DNA of 34,514 nucleotides from Candidatus Ryanbacteria bacterium RIFCSPHIGHO2_02_FULL_48_12. Lineage in GTDB: Bacteria > Patescibacteriota > Minisyncoccia > Ryanbacterales > 2-02-FULL-48-12. Made by a program: the position numbers and the translations under genes. Every line of letters begins with the position of its first letter. Within the stretch, counting starts at the first letter, position 1. Below, in pieces: positions 1-6,865 of the stretch. Below the pieces are notes generated by a model. The model was not told the origin of the DNA. It was given only the letters and a program-made list of their open reading frames with translations, and ran no database searches. The stretch covers positions 16,752-51,265 of the forward strand of contig MHNR01000005.1 of the NCBI GenBank assembly GCA_001819875.1. The letters run 5' to 3'.

Positions 1-134
1 AGTACAATGAGGTTCTTCTTGAATCGCAGGGGCTTACCATAGACGCAGTGAGCAAGCATGATGCGGATTTGGTTCGCCGTAGAGGAACATCTCATACTCA
101 AAAAAATATTCGCATAAGTAAAAAAAGATTATGA
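1..134 (+). CDS. C-terminal end of an unidentified protein (5' truncated by window edge)
   Basis: An open frame enters from the left edge (first complete codon at position 3) and stops with TGA at 132-134. The visible 43 residues include LLESQGLTIDAVSKHDADLV and end in a basic tail (NIRISKKRL). The stop overlaps the ATG of the epimerase gene as ATGA, the usual sign of translational coupling, so the two genes are probably in one operon and may share a sugar or envelope pathway. Too little sequence is present to name a family, and I do not recognise it. Confidence 0.6.
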   Translation, partial: YNEVLLESQGLTIDAVSKHDADLVRRRGTSHTQKNIRISKKRL

Positions 135-1039
135 ATGTATTAGTTACGGGAGGTGCTGGATTTATCGGGTCGCACGTAGTTGACGCTTTGGTGCATAATG
201 GTCACGAGGTACGAGTGCTTGATAATCTTTCTACCGGGAAGAAGGAACATCTCAATCCCCGCGCAAAATTTTATCAATGCGACATTGTTGACTTAGAAAG
301 CATTCGGCCGGCGTTCACTGATGTCGCCTGCGTGTTTCATACCGCGGCTCTCGCCCGTATTCAGCCGTCGATTGAAAATCCGCGTCCGGCGCATGATGCA
401 AATGCCACGGGTACACTCAATGTGCTTCTTGCGGCTCGTGATGCAGGAGTACGACGGGTAATATATTCTGCTTCATCATCGGCCTACGGCACACAATTGT
501 CATTACCATGTCATGAGGATATGCCGGCGAATCCACAAAATCCATATGCGATTCAAAAATTCATTGGGGAGCTCTATTGTAGAAATTTTTCTGAGCTTTA
601 TGGGTTAGAAACCATTTCACTCCGCTATTTTAATGTATATGGTCCGCGGCAAGACGCTACGGGAGCATATGCAACCGTTGTAGGTATATTTTTACGTCAG
701 CGTCTTGCAGAACAACCTATGACTGTAGTGGCGGATGGCGCCGAGAAAAGACGTGATTATACATATGTTGGCGATATTGTGGAGGGGAATATACTCGCGA
801 TGAGGAGCGATACTGTGGGTAAAGGCGAGGTGATAAATTTAGGATGCGGCAAAAATTACTCAGTGGTAGAGGTTGCCGAGCTCATCGGGGGCTCGTATAC
901 GTATATTCCAAAGCGTTTGGGTGAGGCTCTTGAGACGCTTGCAGATAATACAAAAGCGGCTACATTACTTGGCTGGGCACCACATACTCCTTTTGCTGAA
1001 GGGGTTGCAAAATTGAAAAAAGAGGCAGGTCTTATATAG
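131..1039 (+). CDS. NAD-dependent sugar-nucleotide epimerase/dehydratase (extended SDR, GalE/WbpP-like)
   Basis: This is an extended short-chain dehydrogenase of 302 residues, the normal size for UDP-sugar 4-epimerases and dehydratases. The N-terminal Rossmann motif GGAGFIGSHVVDAL (GxxGxxG) binds NAD. A later DNLSTGKKEHL stretch is typical of UDP-glucose/UDP-GlcNAc epimerases. The catalytic YxxxK appears as YAIQK near residue 140, preceded by the SASSSAYG serine region. RYFNVYGPRQ and RRDYTYVGDIV are the conserved substrate-binding stretches of this family. It probably interconverts nucleotide sugars for surface polysaccharide in the cytoplasm. The substrate (UDP-Glc, UDP-GlcNAc or a dTDP sugar) cannot be read from sequence. 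The start overlaps the preceding stop (ATGA), so translation is probably coupled to it. Confidence 0.88.
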   Translation: MNVLVTGGAGFIGSHVVDALVHNGHEVRVLDNLSTGKKEHLNPRAKFYQCDIVDLESIRPAFTDVACVFHTAALARIQPSIENPRPAHDANATGTLNVLLAARDAGVRRVIYSASSSAYGTQLSLPCHEDMPANPQNPYAIQKFIGELYCRNFSELYGLETISLRYFNVYGPRQDATGAYATVVGIFLRQRLAEQPMTVVADGAEKRRDYTYVGDIVEGNILAMRSDTVGKGEVINLGCGKNYSVVEVAELIGGSYTYIPKRLGEALETLADNTKAATLLGWAPHTPFAEGVAKLKKEAGLI

Positions 1040-1052
1040 AAAGGTACCATCC

Positions 1053-1081
1053 TTGACTTTTAGATTATAGTCTGATATCAT
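1053..1081 (+). promoter_or_regulatory. Sigma-70-type promoter in the epimerase-murB gap
   Basis: TTGACT at 1053-1058 and TATCAT at 1076-1081 are separated by exactly 17 nt. Transcription would start near 1088. No convincing reading frame follows; a terminator lies about 70 nt downstream, so this promoter appears to drive a very short transcript. Confidence 0.6.
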
Positions 1082-1087
1082 GTAGAC

Positions 1088-1157
1088 ATGTGAGTGCAGG
1101 TTTCTTGTAAACAGGCCAAATCTATATCAGTACAACGTCCGCCTCTGGCGGATTTTG
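1088..1157 (+). ncRNA. Candidate ~70-nt small RNA A
   Basis: The segment lies between a good promoter (TTGACT-N17-TATCAT) and an intrinsic terminator with stem TCCGCC (1138-1143), loop TCT, stem GGCGGA (1147-1152) and a TTTTGT tail. The only frames inside are a few codons long. I do not recognise an RNA family. Transcription is inferred from the two signals alone; it could also be a short attenuated leader. Confidence 0.35.
1138..1157 (+). terminator. Intrinsic terminator
   Basis: TCCGCC-TCT-GGCGGA is a perfect 6-bp stem with a 3-nt loop, followed by TTTTGTATTT. Confidence 0.6.
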
Positions 1158-1189
1158 TATTTATGGGGCTTAGAAAATAGAGCCTGGCA

Positions 1190-1198
1190 TGCTACAAT
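1190..1198 (+). promoter_or_regulatory. Extended -10 promoter element TGCTACAAT
   Basis: TGC followed by TACAAT is an extended -10 element. No clear -35 is visible. The same nonamer occurs on the minus strand at 29392-29400, where it also precedes a candidate small RNA. Transcription would begin near 1205. Confidence 0.45.
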
Positions 1199-1203
1199 AA
1201 GAA

Positions 1204-1300
1204 TAAGCCGGTTGGCAGTACTCACAAATGATATAGATGGGAGTTTACTCCTCCGGCTTACCAAAGAATCTGCCCGCTTTCTTGCCTGGCGGATTTTTTG
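1204..1300 (+). ncRNA. Candidate ~95-nt structured small RNA B, or murB leader/attenuator
   Basis: TAAGCCGG (1204-1211) pairs perfectly with CCGGCTTA (1253-1260) and encloses a GGAG-TTTA-CTCC hairpin (1240-1251). After it, TCTGCC (1269-1274) pairs with GGCGGA (1288-1293), followed by six T (1294-1299), a terminator-like end. The unit sits directly before the murB -10 element. A reading frame from ATG 1237 runs through it into murB, but its 26 extra residues do not resemble the MurB family. It could be an independent RNA, or an attenuator if transcription reads through. The family is not recognised. Confidence 0.35.
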
Positions 1301-1307
1301 TTATACT
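1299..1307 (+). promoter_or_regulatory. Extended -10 element of murB (leaderless arrangement)
   Basis: TGTTATACT at 1299-1307 ends only 7 nt before the murB ATG at 1315, so the expected transcription start falls at or next to the A of the start codon. No Shine-Dalgarno sequence is present. Confidence 0.55.
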
Positions 1308-1314
1308 CGAACAC

Positions 1315-2199
1315 ATGATTGATATCAAAAAAAACGTACCGCTCGCGCCATATACCTATTTTAAAATTGGTGGACCCGCCGCATTCTTTACCGAGGTAAA
1401 ATCCAATGAAGAGCTCCGTGAGGCTTTGGAGTGGGCGCACTCTTTGACTTTGCCATTTTTTATTTTGGGTGCTGGATCAAATGTGCTCATTTCTGACAAA
1501 GGATTTTCCGGACTTGTGGTAAAAATGGATTTGCAGGGTATCACAGGTGCGGGTGGATGCTTAGTTGCGAGCGCTGGGGTGGCAATGGCACGCGCAGTCT
1601 CGGAATCCATCAAACGTGGTCTCGGCGGATTTGAGTGGGCGATCGGTGTCCCCGGAACTATGGGTGGGTCGGTGCGGGGGAATGCCGGTTGTTATGGAGG
1701 AGAGATGAAAGATGTGATCCAATCAGTCGAGGTGGTGGAAGTGGGTGGCGCGGGGGTACGTACATTTACCCTGGATAATACGGCATGCGGTTTTGGGTAT
1801 CGCTCCAGTGTATTTAAATATCGCCCTGATTGGATTATCACCTCAGTGACACTCACGCTTAAAAAAGAAGATCCGGCTCGTAGCCAGGAGCTGGTCCGGG
1901 GATATGCGCAAAAACGTGCCACATCGCAAGCTATAGGGGCACAATGTGCGGGGTGTATATTTAAAAATCCTGCGGGGGATCGTGGCGCGGGGGCATTGAT
2001 TGACGCAGTGGGCCTCAAAGGTAAGACAATGGGGCACGCTATGATTTCTGACAAGCATGCTAATTTTATCATCAACACAGGTGGCGCTACCACAGAAGAT
2101 GTAGTGATGCTCATAGCGCTTATTAAGGAGCGTGTGCACACGGCATTTGGTGTACAGCTCGAGGAAGAAATTCAGTACGTGGGATTTGATCGTGCGTAG
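1315..2199 (+). CDS. murB: UDP-N-acetylenolpyruvoylglucosamine reductase
   Basis: MurB reduces UDP-GlcNAc-enolpyruvate to UDP-MurNAc with FAD and NADPH in the cytoplasm, the second committed step of peptidoglycan precursor synthesis. The FAD-domain motif ILGAGSNVLISD is near residues 48-59, followed by GFEWAIGVPGTMGGSVRGNAGCYGGE and GYRSSVFK. The C-terminal domain has CIFKNP and AGLKG/HANFIIN-like motifs of the short (type II) class. The start is placed at ATG 1315 because MIDIKKNVPLAPYTYFKIGG matches a normal MurB N-terminus; an upstream ATG at 1237 adds an unrelated stretch. The length is then 294 residues. The position normally held by the catalytic serine of the GS-x-FKNP motif is Cys214 (AGCIFKNP). 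Confidence 0.93.
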   Translation: MIDIKKNVPLAPYTYFKIGGPAAFFTEVKSNEELREALEWAHSLTLPFFILGAGSNVLISDKGFSGLVVKMDLQGITGAGGCLVASAGVAMARAVSESIKRGLGGFEWAIGVPGTMGGSVRGNAGCYGGEMKDVIQSVEVVEVGGAGVRTFTLDNTACGFGYRSSVFKYRPDWIITSVTLTLKKEDPARSQELVRGYAQKRATSQAIGAQCAGCIFKNPAGDRGAGALIDAVGLKGKTMGHAMISDKHANFIINTGGATTEDVVMLIALIKERVHTAFGVQLEEEIQYVGFDRA

Positions 2200-2432
2200 A
2201 AGTGCGCATAACGGGGGAACTAACAAAAAGTTATGTATGCACTACATAATTTTTTTTGCAGAGATATCCACAGTTTTGCTGCTCGAAATATTTTTTTACG
2301 TGAGAAGTGTGAGATAATTATTTCAGAAACACGTGGGACATGATTTGGTTCATGTACGCGCAGAACAAAATTGTTTCTTCATGACAAATATAGGTCGGTA
2401 TTTGTCGAGCGAACCGAATAATTTTTACTACA
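2200..2432. other. Non-coding gap between murB and the lysine-rich mini-gene
   Basis: About 230 nt, AT-rich, without a supportable gene. It holds one DnaA-box-like word (ATATCCACA, 2264-2272) and the short inverted repeat CATGATTTGGTTCATG near 2339-2354. No terminator directly after murB is obvious. Confidence 0.4.
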
Positions 2433-2483
2433 ATGGCAGCAAAGAAAAAGACAAAGGCGAAGAAGGCAAAGAAGAGACTCTAG
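2433..2483 (+). CDS. 16-residue lysine-rich mini-peptide
   Basis: ATG 2433 to TAG 2481-2483 encodes MAAKKKTKAKKAKKRL: 9 Lys and 1 Arg in 16 residues. Support for a real gene is contextual. A -10-like TAATTT (2419-2424) lies 8 nt before the ATG, the same spacing as at other genes here, and a strong terminator starts 25 nt after the stop. The composition recalls the basic tails of histone H1-like or ribosomal proteins, so nucleic-acid binding is a fair guess. It has no fold or family I recognise. Alternatively, the region could be a small RNA starting near the ATG. Confidence 0.4.
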   Translation: MAAKKKTKAKKAKKRL

Positions 2484-2507
2484 TCTTTCTTTGATTCTCT
2501 CGAAATG

Positions 2508-2536
2508 CCCCGCGTGATGCGGGGTGTTTCTTTTTT
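2508..2536 (+). terminator. Strong intrinsic terminator after the mini-gene
   Basis: CCCCGC (2508-2513), loop GTGAT, GCGGGG (2519-2524), then TGTTTCTTTTTT. Confidence 0.85.
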
Positions 2537-2588
2537 GGGGTCATAGAATACTATCTTTGTAGGTGGGGGTGTTTGGGACGTTTTACGG

Positions 2589-2594
2589 TATAAT
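2589..2594 (+). promoter_or_regulatory. -10 element (TATAAT) of the hibernation factor gene
   Basis: A consensus TATAAT lies 40 nt before the ATG at 2635. A second possible -10, TATTAT, is at 2605-2610. No good -35 and no Shine-Dalgarno sequence can be seen. Confidence 0.45.
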
Positions 2595-2634
2595 AAGAGT
2601 AACCTATTATTAGCTAACGGCGTTATGAAATCAT

Positions 2635-3051
2635 ATGAAATTAAACGTAAAAGCAACGCAGTTTAGTCTTACGCCGAGTGTTGAGGAGTATATCAATGAC
2701 AAGCTGATCCGTACGGTAGAGCGTCTTACTAAGCGCATGGATCCCGAGAGTATCCGGCTCAACATTGAGGTGGCAAAAACTACAAAACATCACCAAAAGG
2801 GCGAGGTCTGGCGCGCAGATGCGACCTTGCGTCTTGGGGGTAAAAGTATGCGCAGTGAGGCGTCGGGTCAAAGTATTCAGGAGGCAATTGATTTACTTGA
2901 AGAATCACTTGGCATGGAGATAAAGGGATTCAAGGGGAAGGAAGAGGCAGTAGAAAAACGTCAGGCGCGCAAACTCAAACGTGCCACAAAGTTTTCCAAG
3001 GCCGCGCGTCCTCGGCAAAAGTCTGCCCGTGTGCGCAATGAGAGTATGTAG
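2635..3051 (+). CDS. hpf: Ribosome hibernation promoting factor (HPF/RaiA/YfiA family)
   Basis: A 138-residue protein whose first ~105 residues match the ribosomal S30AE fold: MKLNVKATQFSLTPSVEEYI, a central DATLRLGGKSMRSEASGQSIQEAIDLLEESL, and the alternating strand/helix pattern. The family binds the 30S subunit and silences or dimerises ribosomes during slow growth. The long-form C-terminal dimerisation domain is absent. Instead there is a ~30-residue Lys/Arg-rich tail (RQARKLKRATKFSKAARPRQ) that probably touches rRNA. It stands alone, with its own promoter and a terminator behind it. Confidence 0.85.
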   Translation: MKLNVKATQFSLTPSVEEYINDKLIRTVERLTKRMDPESIRLNIEVAKTTKHHQKGEVWRADATLRLGGKSMRSEASGQSIQEAIDLLEESLGMEIKGFKGKEEAVEKRQARKLKRATKFSKAARPRQKSARVRNESM

Positions 3052-3068
3052 GCCTCATAAAATAAAAT

Positions 3069-3120
3069 GCTCGCTTCTCTGCGGGTATTTTATGTAGGGT
3101 ATCGTGTAGCGAGCGGTTTT
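3069..3120 (+). terminator. Intrinsic terminator with a long loop after hpf
   Basis: GCTCGCT (3069-3075) pairs with AGCGAGC (3108-3114), followed by GGTTTTTT. The 32-nt loop is unusually long. Confidence 0.55.
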
Positions 3121-3159
3121 TTGCAAAAATAAACTCGCTTGTTGCATATATTCTTTGGG

Positions 3160-3188
3160 TTGATTTTTGCTCAAATGTCGCCTATTAT
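3160..3188 (+). promoter_or_regulatory. secA promoter, leaderless arrangement
   Basis: TTGATT (3160-3165), 17 nt, TATTAT (3183-3188), then 8 nt to the secA ATG at 3197. The predicted start of transcription coincides with the start codon, and no ribosome binding site is present. Confidence 0.7.
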
Positions 3189-3196
3189 AGAGCCAC

Positions 3197-5911
3197 ATGT
3201 CAATTTTTACCTCTTTATTCGGCGATGGAAACCAGCGGTTTCTCAAGAGCTTGTATCCTCTGGTAGAAAAGGTCAATGACCTTGAGGCGGAGGTGTTTGG
3301 GCTGTCGGACGAGGCTTTGCGGGAAAAATCTCTTGAGCTCAAAAGTCGCCTAGAGAGTGGTGAGGATTTAGATGCTATCTTGCCGGAGGCTTTTGCACTT
3401 TGTCGGGAGTCTGCCCGGAGAACTCTCGGCCAACGTCATTTTGACGTACAGCTTTTGGGCGGTATGGTGCTTCACAAAGGGCAGATTGCCGAGATGCGCA
3501 CTGGTGAGGGGAAGACCCTAACGGCGACACTGCCGGTCTATCTCAATGCCCTTACGGGCAAGGGTGTTCACGTGGTTACGGTCAATGATTATCTTGCTCG
3601 TAGAGATGCGGTATGGATGGGGCAGGTATATCACGCACTTGGTTTGCGGGTGGGGTGTATCAATCATGAATCTTCATTTATCTATGATCCGGAGTTCAAG
3701 CATGCCGAGGAGCGTGAAGATGCGGCACGCGACACAATCGGATCTTTTAAGGTAGAGGACGCGTTTTTGCGACCCTGTACTAGGACCGAGGCGTATGCGG
3801 CTGATATCACTTATGGAACCAACAACGAATATGGTTTTGATTACCTGCGAGACAATATGGCCTATACGTCGGAGCAAATGTCCCAGCGGGGGCATTATTT
3901 TGCGATCGTAGATGAAGTAGACTCCATTTTGATAGATGAGTCGCGCACGCCACTTATTATCTCGGCCCCTGATGAGGAGTCGGCGGATCTCTACAAGGTG
4001 TTTGCCGGGCTCGTCCCCAAGCTCAAAGAGTCTGCGGATTATAATGTAGACGAGAAGATGCGGGCTGTTACGCTCACCGAAGAGGGTATAGAAAAAGTAG
4101 AGTCGCTTTTGGGTGTGCAGGATATCTATACTGAAAAAGGCATTCGTTATGTGCGGCACCTAGAGCAGGCACTCAAGGCACAAACCCTATTTCACAAAGA
4201 TAAAGACTATGTGGTACGGGATGGAGAAATTGTCATCGTGGATGAGTTCACTGGCCGTCTTATGCCGGGGAGACGCTGGTCCGAAGGTTTGCATCAAGCG
4301 GTGGAAGCAAAAGAGAGCGTGGTGGTACAGCGTGAATCGCGTACGCTTGCCTCTATCACATTTCAAAACTATTTTCGTCTCTATGACAAGCTTGCGGGTA
4401 TGACGGGTACCGCACAGACCTCGGCTGAAGAGTTTAACAAAGTTTATAATCTCGAGGTTACCACGATACCAACCAATAAGCCGCTTGTGCGCCAAGACCA
4501 CTCGGATCATATTTATCAAAGCGAGGAGGGCAAGTTTAAAGCGGTTATCAAAAAAGTTAAAGAGTGTCATGAGAAGGGTCAGCCGATACTGGTGGGCACT
4601 ATCTCTATCGAAAAAAATGAGCTACTTTCCGCTATGCTCAAGCGCGAAGGGGTGCCACATCAGGTGCTTAACGCCAAACAGCACGAGGCCGAGGCCGGCA
4701 CGCTCGCACAAGCCGGGCATTACGGGGGCGTGACTATTGCAACCAACATGGCCGGTCGTGGTGTAGATATTGTACTCGGAGGCAATCCGCCAACACCCGA
4801 GGAGGCGGAAAAAGTGCGTGCCGCAGGAGGACTTTTTGTGCTGGGTACCGAGCGGCATGAGGCGCGTCGGATTGACGATCAGCTCCGTGGTCGCGCTGGA
4901 CGCCAAGGGGACCCGGGAGAGTCGCAGTTTTACGTTTCTCTGGAGGATGAGCTGATGCGCGTATTTGGGTCAGACAAGATCAAGCGCCTCATGGGGTCGT
5001 TTGGCATACCGGAGGATGAGCCGATCGAAAATCGTATGGTGTCTAAATCAATCGAGTCGGCACAGTTTAAAATCGAAGGGTTCCATTTTGATGCCCGCAA
5101 ACACGTGCTCGAATATGATGATGTGATGAACAAACAGCGCGAAGCGATTTATCGTATGCGAAAAGACATGCTACGCGCAGCGCCCGATGATCTGAAAGAA
5201 AAAGTCTGGGAGATGCTCTCCGGCCAGGTGCGCCATATCATAACGGCGCATGTCGCCAGTAAGCGTCCGGATGAGTGGAATATTGAGGAGATAGTAGAAA
5301 ACTTGCAGGCCGCCAATATCGTCATCCCGAATATTCATCAGGAGTTTTTGGCGATCCGTGATGCTCAAAAATCCGAAGATGCAAAAATACAAGAGATGGA
5401 AGAGCTTGCGGTTCGCGGTGCGCGATTGCTCTATGAGGCAAAGCCTGGAGAGCTCGGCAGTGAGCAGTTTGCGAGCAGTATTCGCTATCTTGTACTCCAA
5501 ACCATTGATTATCTTTGGATTGATCACTTGGAGGCCATGGATTATACGCGCAACTCTGTGCGTCTGCGGGCGTATGGTCAGCGTGATCCGCTCATTGAGT
5601 ACAAAAATGAGGCATTGCGATTGTTTAAAGATTTTAATGCCGCGGTAGCAAATCTCGTGACCCTCAATGTATTCAAGATGGGCGCGGTAAGTTCTGCGCA
5701 TGCCCCCCACATGCATACCATAGAATCCCGTCCGGCAGGGGTCTCTTCGTTTGGTGAGATGTCTCCGCAGCGCTCAAACGCACAATCAATACCCGCTCAA
5801 AAAGGCGAGGAGATTGGCCGCAATGATCTCTGCCCCTGTGGGAGTGGGAAGAAGTACAAAAAATGTGGAATGTTGAATACGGAGGAACACAAAAAATTTA
5901 TGGCAAAATAG
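3197..5911 (+). CDS. secA: Preprotein translocase ATPase SecA
   Basis: SecA drives unfolded preproteins through SecYEG using ATP. All landmarks are present: Walker A MRTGEGKT near residue 103, REAYAADITYG-type motif and NNEYGFDYLRDNM, the Walker B stretch VDEVDSILIDESRTPLIIS near residues 237-255, GTISIEKNE, NMAGRGVDIVLGG and ERHEARRIDDQLRGRAGRQGDPG in nucleotide-binding domain 2, and the C-terminal SEC-C zinc motif. The length of 904 residues is normal. Two oddities: about 30 extra residues precede TEAYAADITYG in domain 1 (roughly residues 157-190), and the zinc motif reads CPCGSGKKYKKCG, so the fourth ligand (usually Cys or His) is Gly. It is followed 9 nt later by the Nudix gene. Confidence 0.97.
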   Translation: MSIFTSLFGDGNQRFLKSLYPLVEKVNDLEAEVFGLSDEALREKSLELKSRLESGEDLDAILPEAFALCRESARRTLGQRHFDVQLLGGMVLHKGQIAEMRTGEGKTLTATLPVYLNALTGKGVHVVTVNDYLARRDAVWMGQVYHALGLRVGCINHESSFIYDPEFKHAEEREDAARDTIGSFKVEDAFLRPCTRTEAYAADITYGTNNEYGFDYLRDNMAYTSEQMSQRGHYFAIVDEVDSILIDESRTPLIISAPDEESADLYKVFAGLVPKLKESADYNVDEKMRAVTLTEEGIEKVESLLGVQDIYTEKGIRYVRHLEQALKAQTLFHKDKDYVVRDGEIVIVDEFTGRLMPGRRWSEGLHQAVEAKESVVVQRESRTLASITFQNYFRLYDKLAGMTGTAQTSAEEFNKVYNLEVTTIPTNKPLVRQDHSDHIYQSEEGKFKAVIKKVKECHEKGQPILVGTISIEKNELLSAMLKREGVPHQVLNAKQHEAEAGTLAQAGHYGGVTIATNMAGRGVDIVLGGNPPTPEEAEKVRAAGGLFVLGTERHEARRIDDQLRGRAGRQGDPGESQFYVSLEDELMRVFGSDKIKRLMGSFGIPEDEPIENRMVSKSIESAQFKIEGFHFDARKHVLEYDDVMNKQREAIYRMRKDMLRAAPDDLKEKVWEMLSGQVRHIITAHVASKRPDEWNIEEIVENLQAANIVIPNIHQEFLAIRDAQKSEDAKIQEMEELAVRGARLLYEAKPGELGSEQFASSIRYLVLQTIDYLWIDHLEAMDYTRNSVRLRAYGQRDPLIEYKNEALRLFKDFNAAVANLVTLNVFKMGAVSSAHAPHMHTIESRPAGVSSFGEMSPQRSNAQSIPAQKGEEIGRNDLCPCGSGKKYKKCGMLNTEEHKKFMAK

Positions 5912-5920
5912 AAAATAATT

Positions 5921-6388
5921 ATGCCACACATACACGAAAAAATAGATTTTACGGTAGAGATTTTTATTGTATATAAAAATACAGTACTTCTGCGGAAGCA
6001 TGATAAATATAAAATTTGGTTGAGTGTGGGTGGGCACATTGAACTTGATGAAGATCCTATTGAAGCTGCTGTGCGCGAGGTAAAGGAGGAAACTGGACTC
6101 GACATAGAACTTGTGGGCAAAGCATCAAGTTTTCCCAATGAGCCTGAGGGCTACAAAGAGCTTCTTCCGCCTGAGTTTTTGAATCGTCATAAGATTAATG
6201 ATTTGCACGAACATATAACATTTGTTTACTTTGCTACTGCAAAAAGTAAGAATATTACTCAAGGTCAGAGCGAAGTTAGTGATGAGTGCCGCTGGTTTAC
6301 AGAAGTGGAGTTAGATGATCCGAAATATGATATTCGAAGCAGTATTAAATTTTGCGCAAAGAGCGCTATTGCGGCAGCCGCAATTTAA
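5921..6388 (+). CDS. Nudix hydrolase
   Basis: A 155-residue single-domain protein with a complete Nudix box, G-x5-E-x7-REVKEETGL, beginning at GHIELDE (around residue 39). The glutamates of REVKEE hold the divalent metal for hydrolysis of a nucleoside diphosphate linked to another group. FVYFATAKS and the acidic ECRW-like stretch near the C-terminus fit small NTP/housecleaning types, but the substrate cannot be told. It starts 9 nt after secA stops, without a Shine-Dalgarno sequence, and is probably read from the secA transcript. Confidence 0.9.
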   Translation: MPHIHEKIDFTVEIFIVYKNTVLLRKHDKYKIWLSVGGHIELDEDPIEAAVREVKEETGLDIELVGKASSFPNEPEGYKELLPPEFLNRHKINDLHEHITFVYFATAKSKNITQGQSEVSDECRWFTEVELDDPKYDIRSSIKFCAKSAIAAAAI

Positions 6389-6420
6389 TTTCCCATTCAT
6401 ATCACACATCAAGAAGTGTC

Positions 6421-6693
6421 GTGGAAAGTAAGGAACAAAAAATCGAAGAGTTGAAGCAAAAAGGGTACGATCCTGTGTACGTCTGGGATGCAGAACCAAA
6501 CGAAGAAGACCCCGATCATACACATCCATTTGATACCCATCTTATAATCTTGGGAGGGGAAATTGAGATCAGAATGGAGAATAAAAGTATTATCCTTCAG
6601 TCAGGTAACGTAATCGACATTCTTCGAGAGAAAGTTCACTATGGTAAAGCTGGCATTCAGGGCTGTAGGTATATTGTCGCTGAAAAACACTAA
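6421..6693 (+). CDS. Small cupin-fold protein
   Basis: About 90 residues with a single cupin barrel: the metal-ligand cluster DHTHPFDTHLIILGGEIEI (H-x-H ... E-like, motif 1) followed by ILQSGNVIDILREKVHYGKAG (motif 2 with G..H). The start is uncertain. I chose GTG 6421, which gives the helix VESKEQKIEELKQKGYDPVYVW in front of the barrel; the frame is open further upstream to TTG 6352 inside the Nudix gene. No Shine-Dalgarno sequence is visible at either. It follows the Nudix gene closely and is probably co-transcribed. The function is unknown; small cupins may be metal-dependent enzymes or ligand sensors. Confidence 0.7.
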   Translation: MESKEQKIEELKQKGYDPVYVWDAEPNEEDPDHTHPFDTHLIILGGEIEIRMENKSIILQSGNVIDILREKVHYGKAGIQGCRYIVAEKH

Positions 6694-6776
6694 TTTCTGG
6701 GAAAATAGCAATAAGTTGAAGATGCACTGTGGGAAATAAAGGATGCTCCCGGGAGTGTTTTCTACCGAATCTCCGT

Positions 6777-6805
6777 TTGAAAAATTAGATTTTTTGCGCT
6801 ACCAT
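6777..6805 (+). promoter_or_regulatory. Promoter of the sigma factor operon
   Basis: TTGAAA (6777-6782), 17 nt, TACCAT (6800-6805). The transcript would have a leader of about 55 nt containing AGGAGG at 6825-6830, which is too far from the ATG at 6866 to act as its ribosome binding site. Confidence 0.5.
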
Positions 6806-6865
6806 ATATCGTTATGAGGCTGATAGGAGGGGTCGTAAGAGTGCCCATCCTATTGCGTCTACTAT

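Noticed and set aside
1237-1314. In-frame N-terminal extension of murB from ATG 1237
   Set aside because: The 26 residues do not resemble MurB, the DNA there forms a terminator-like hairpin, and the extended -10 at 1299-1307 would exclude this ATG from the message.
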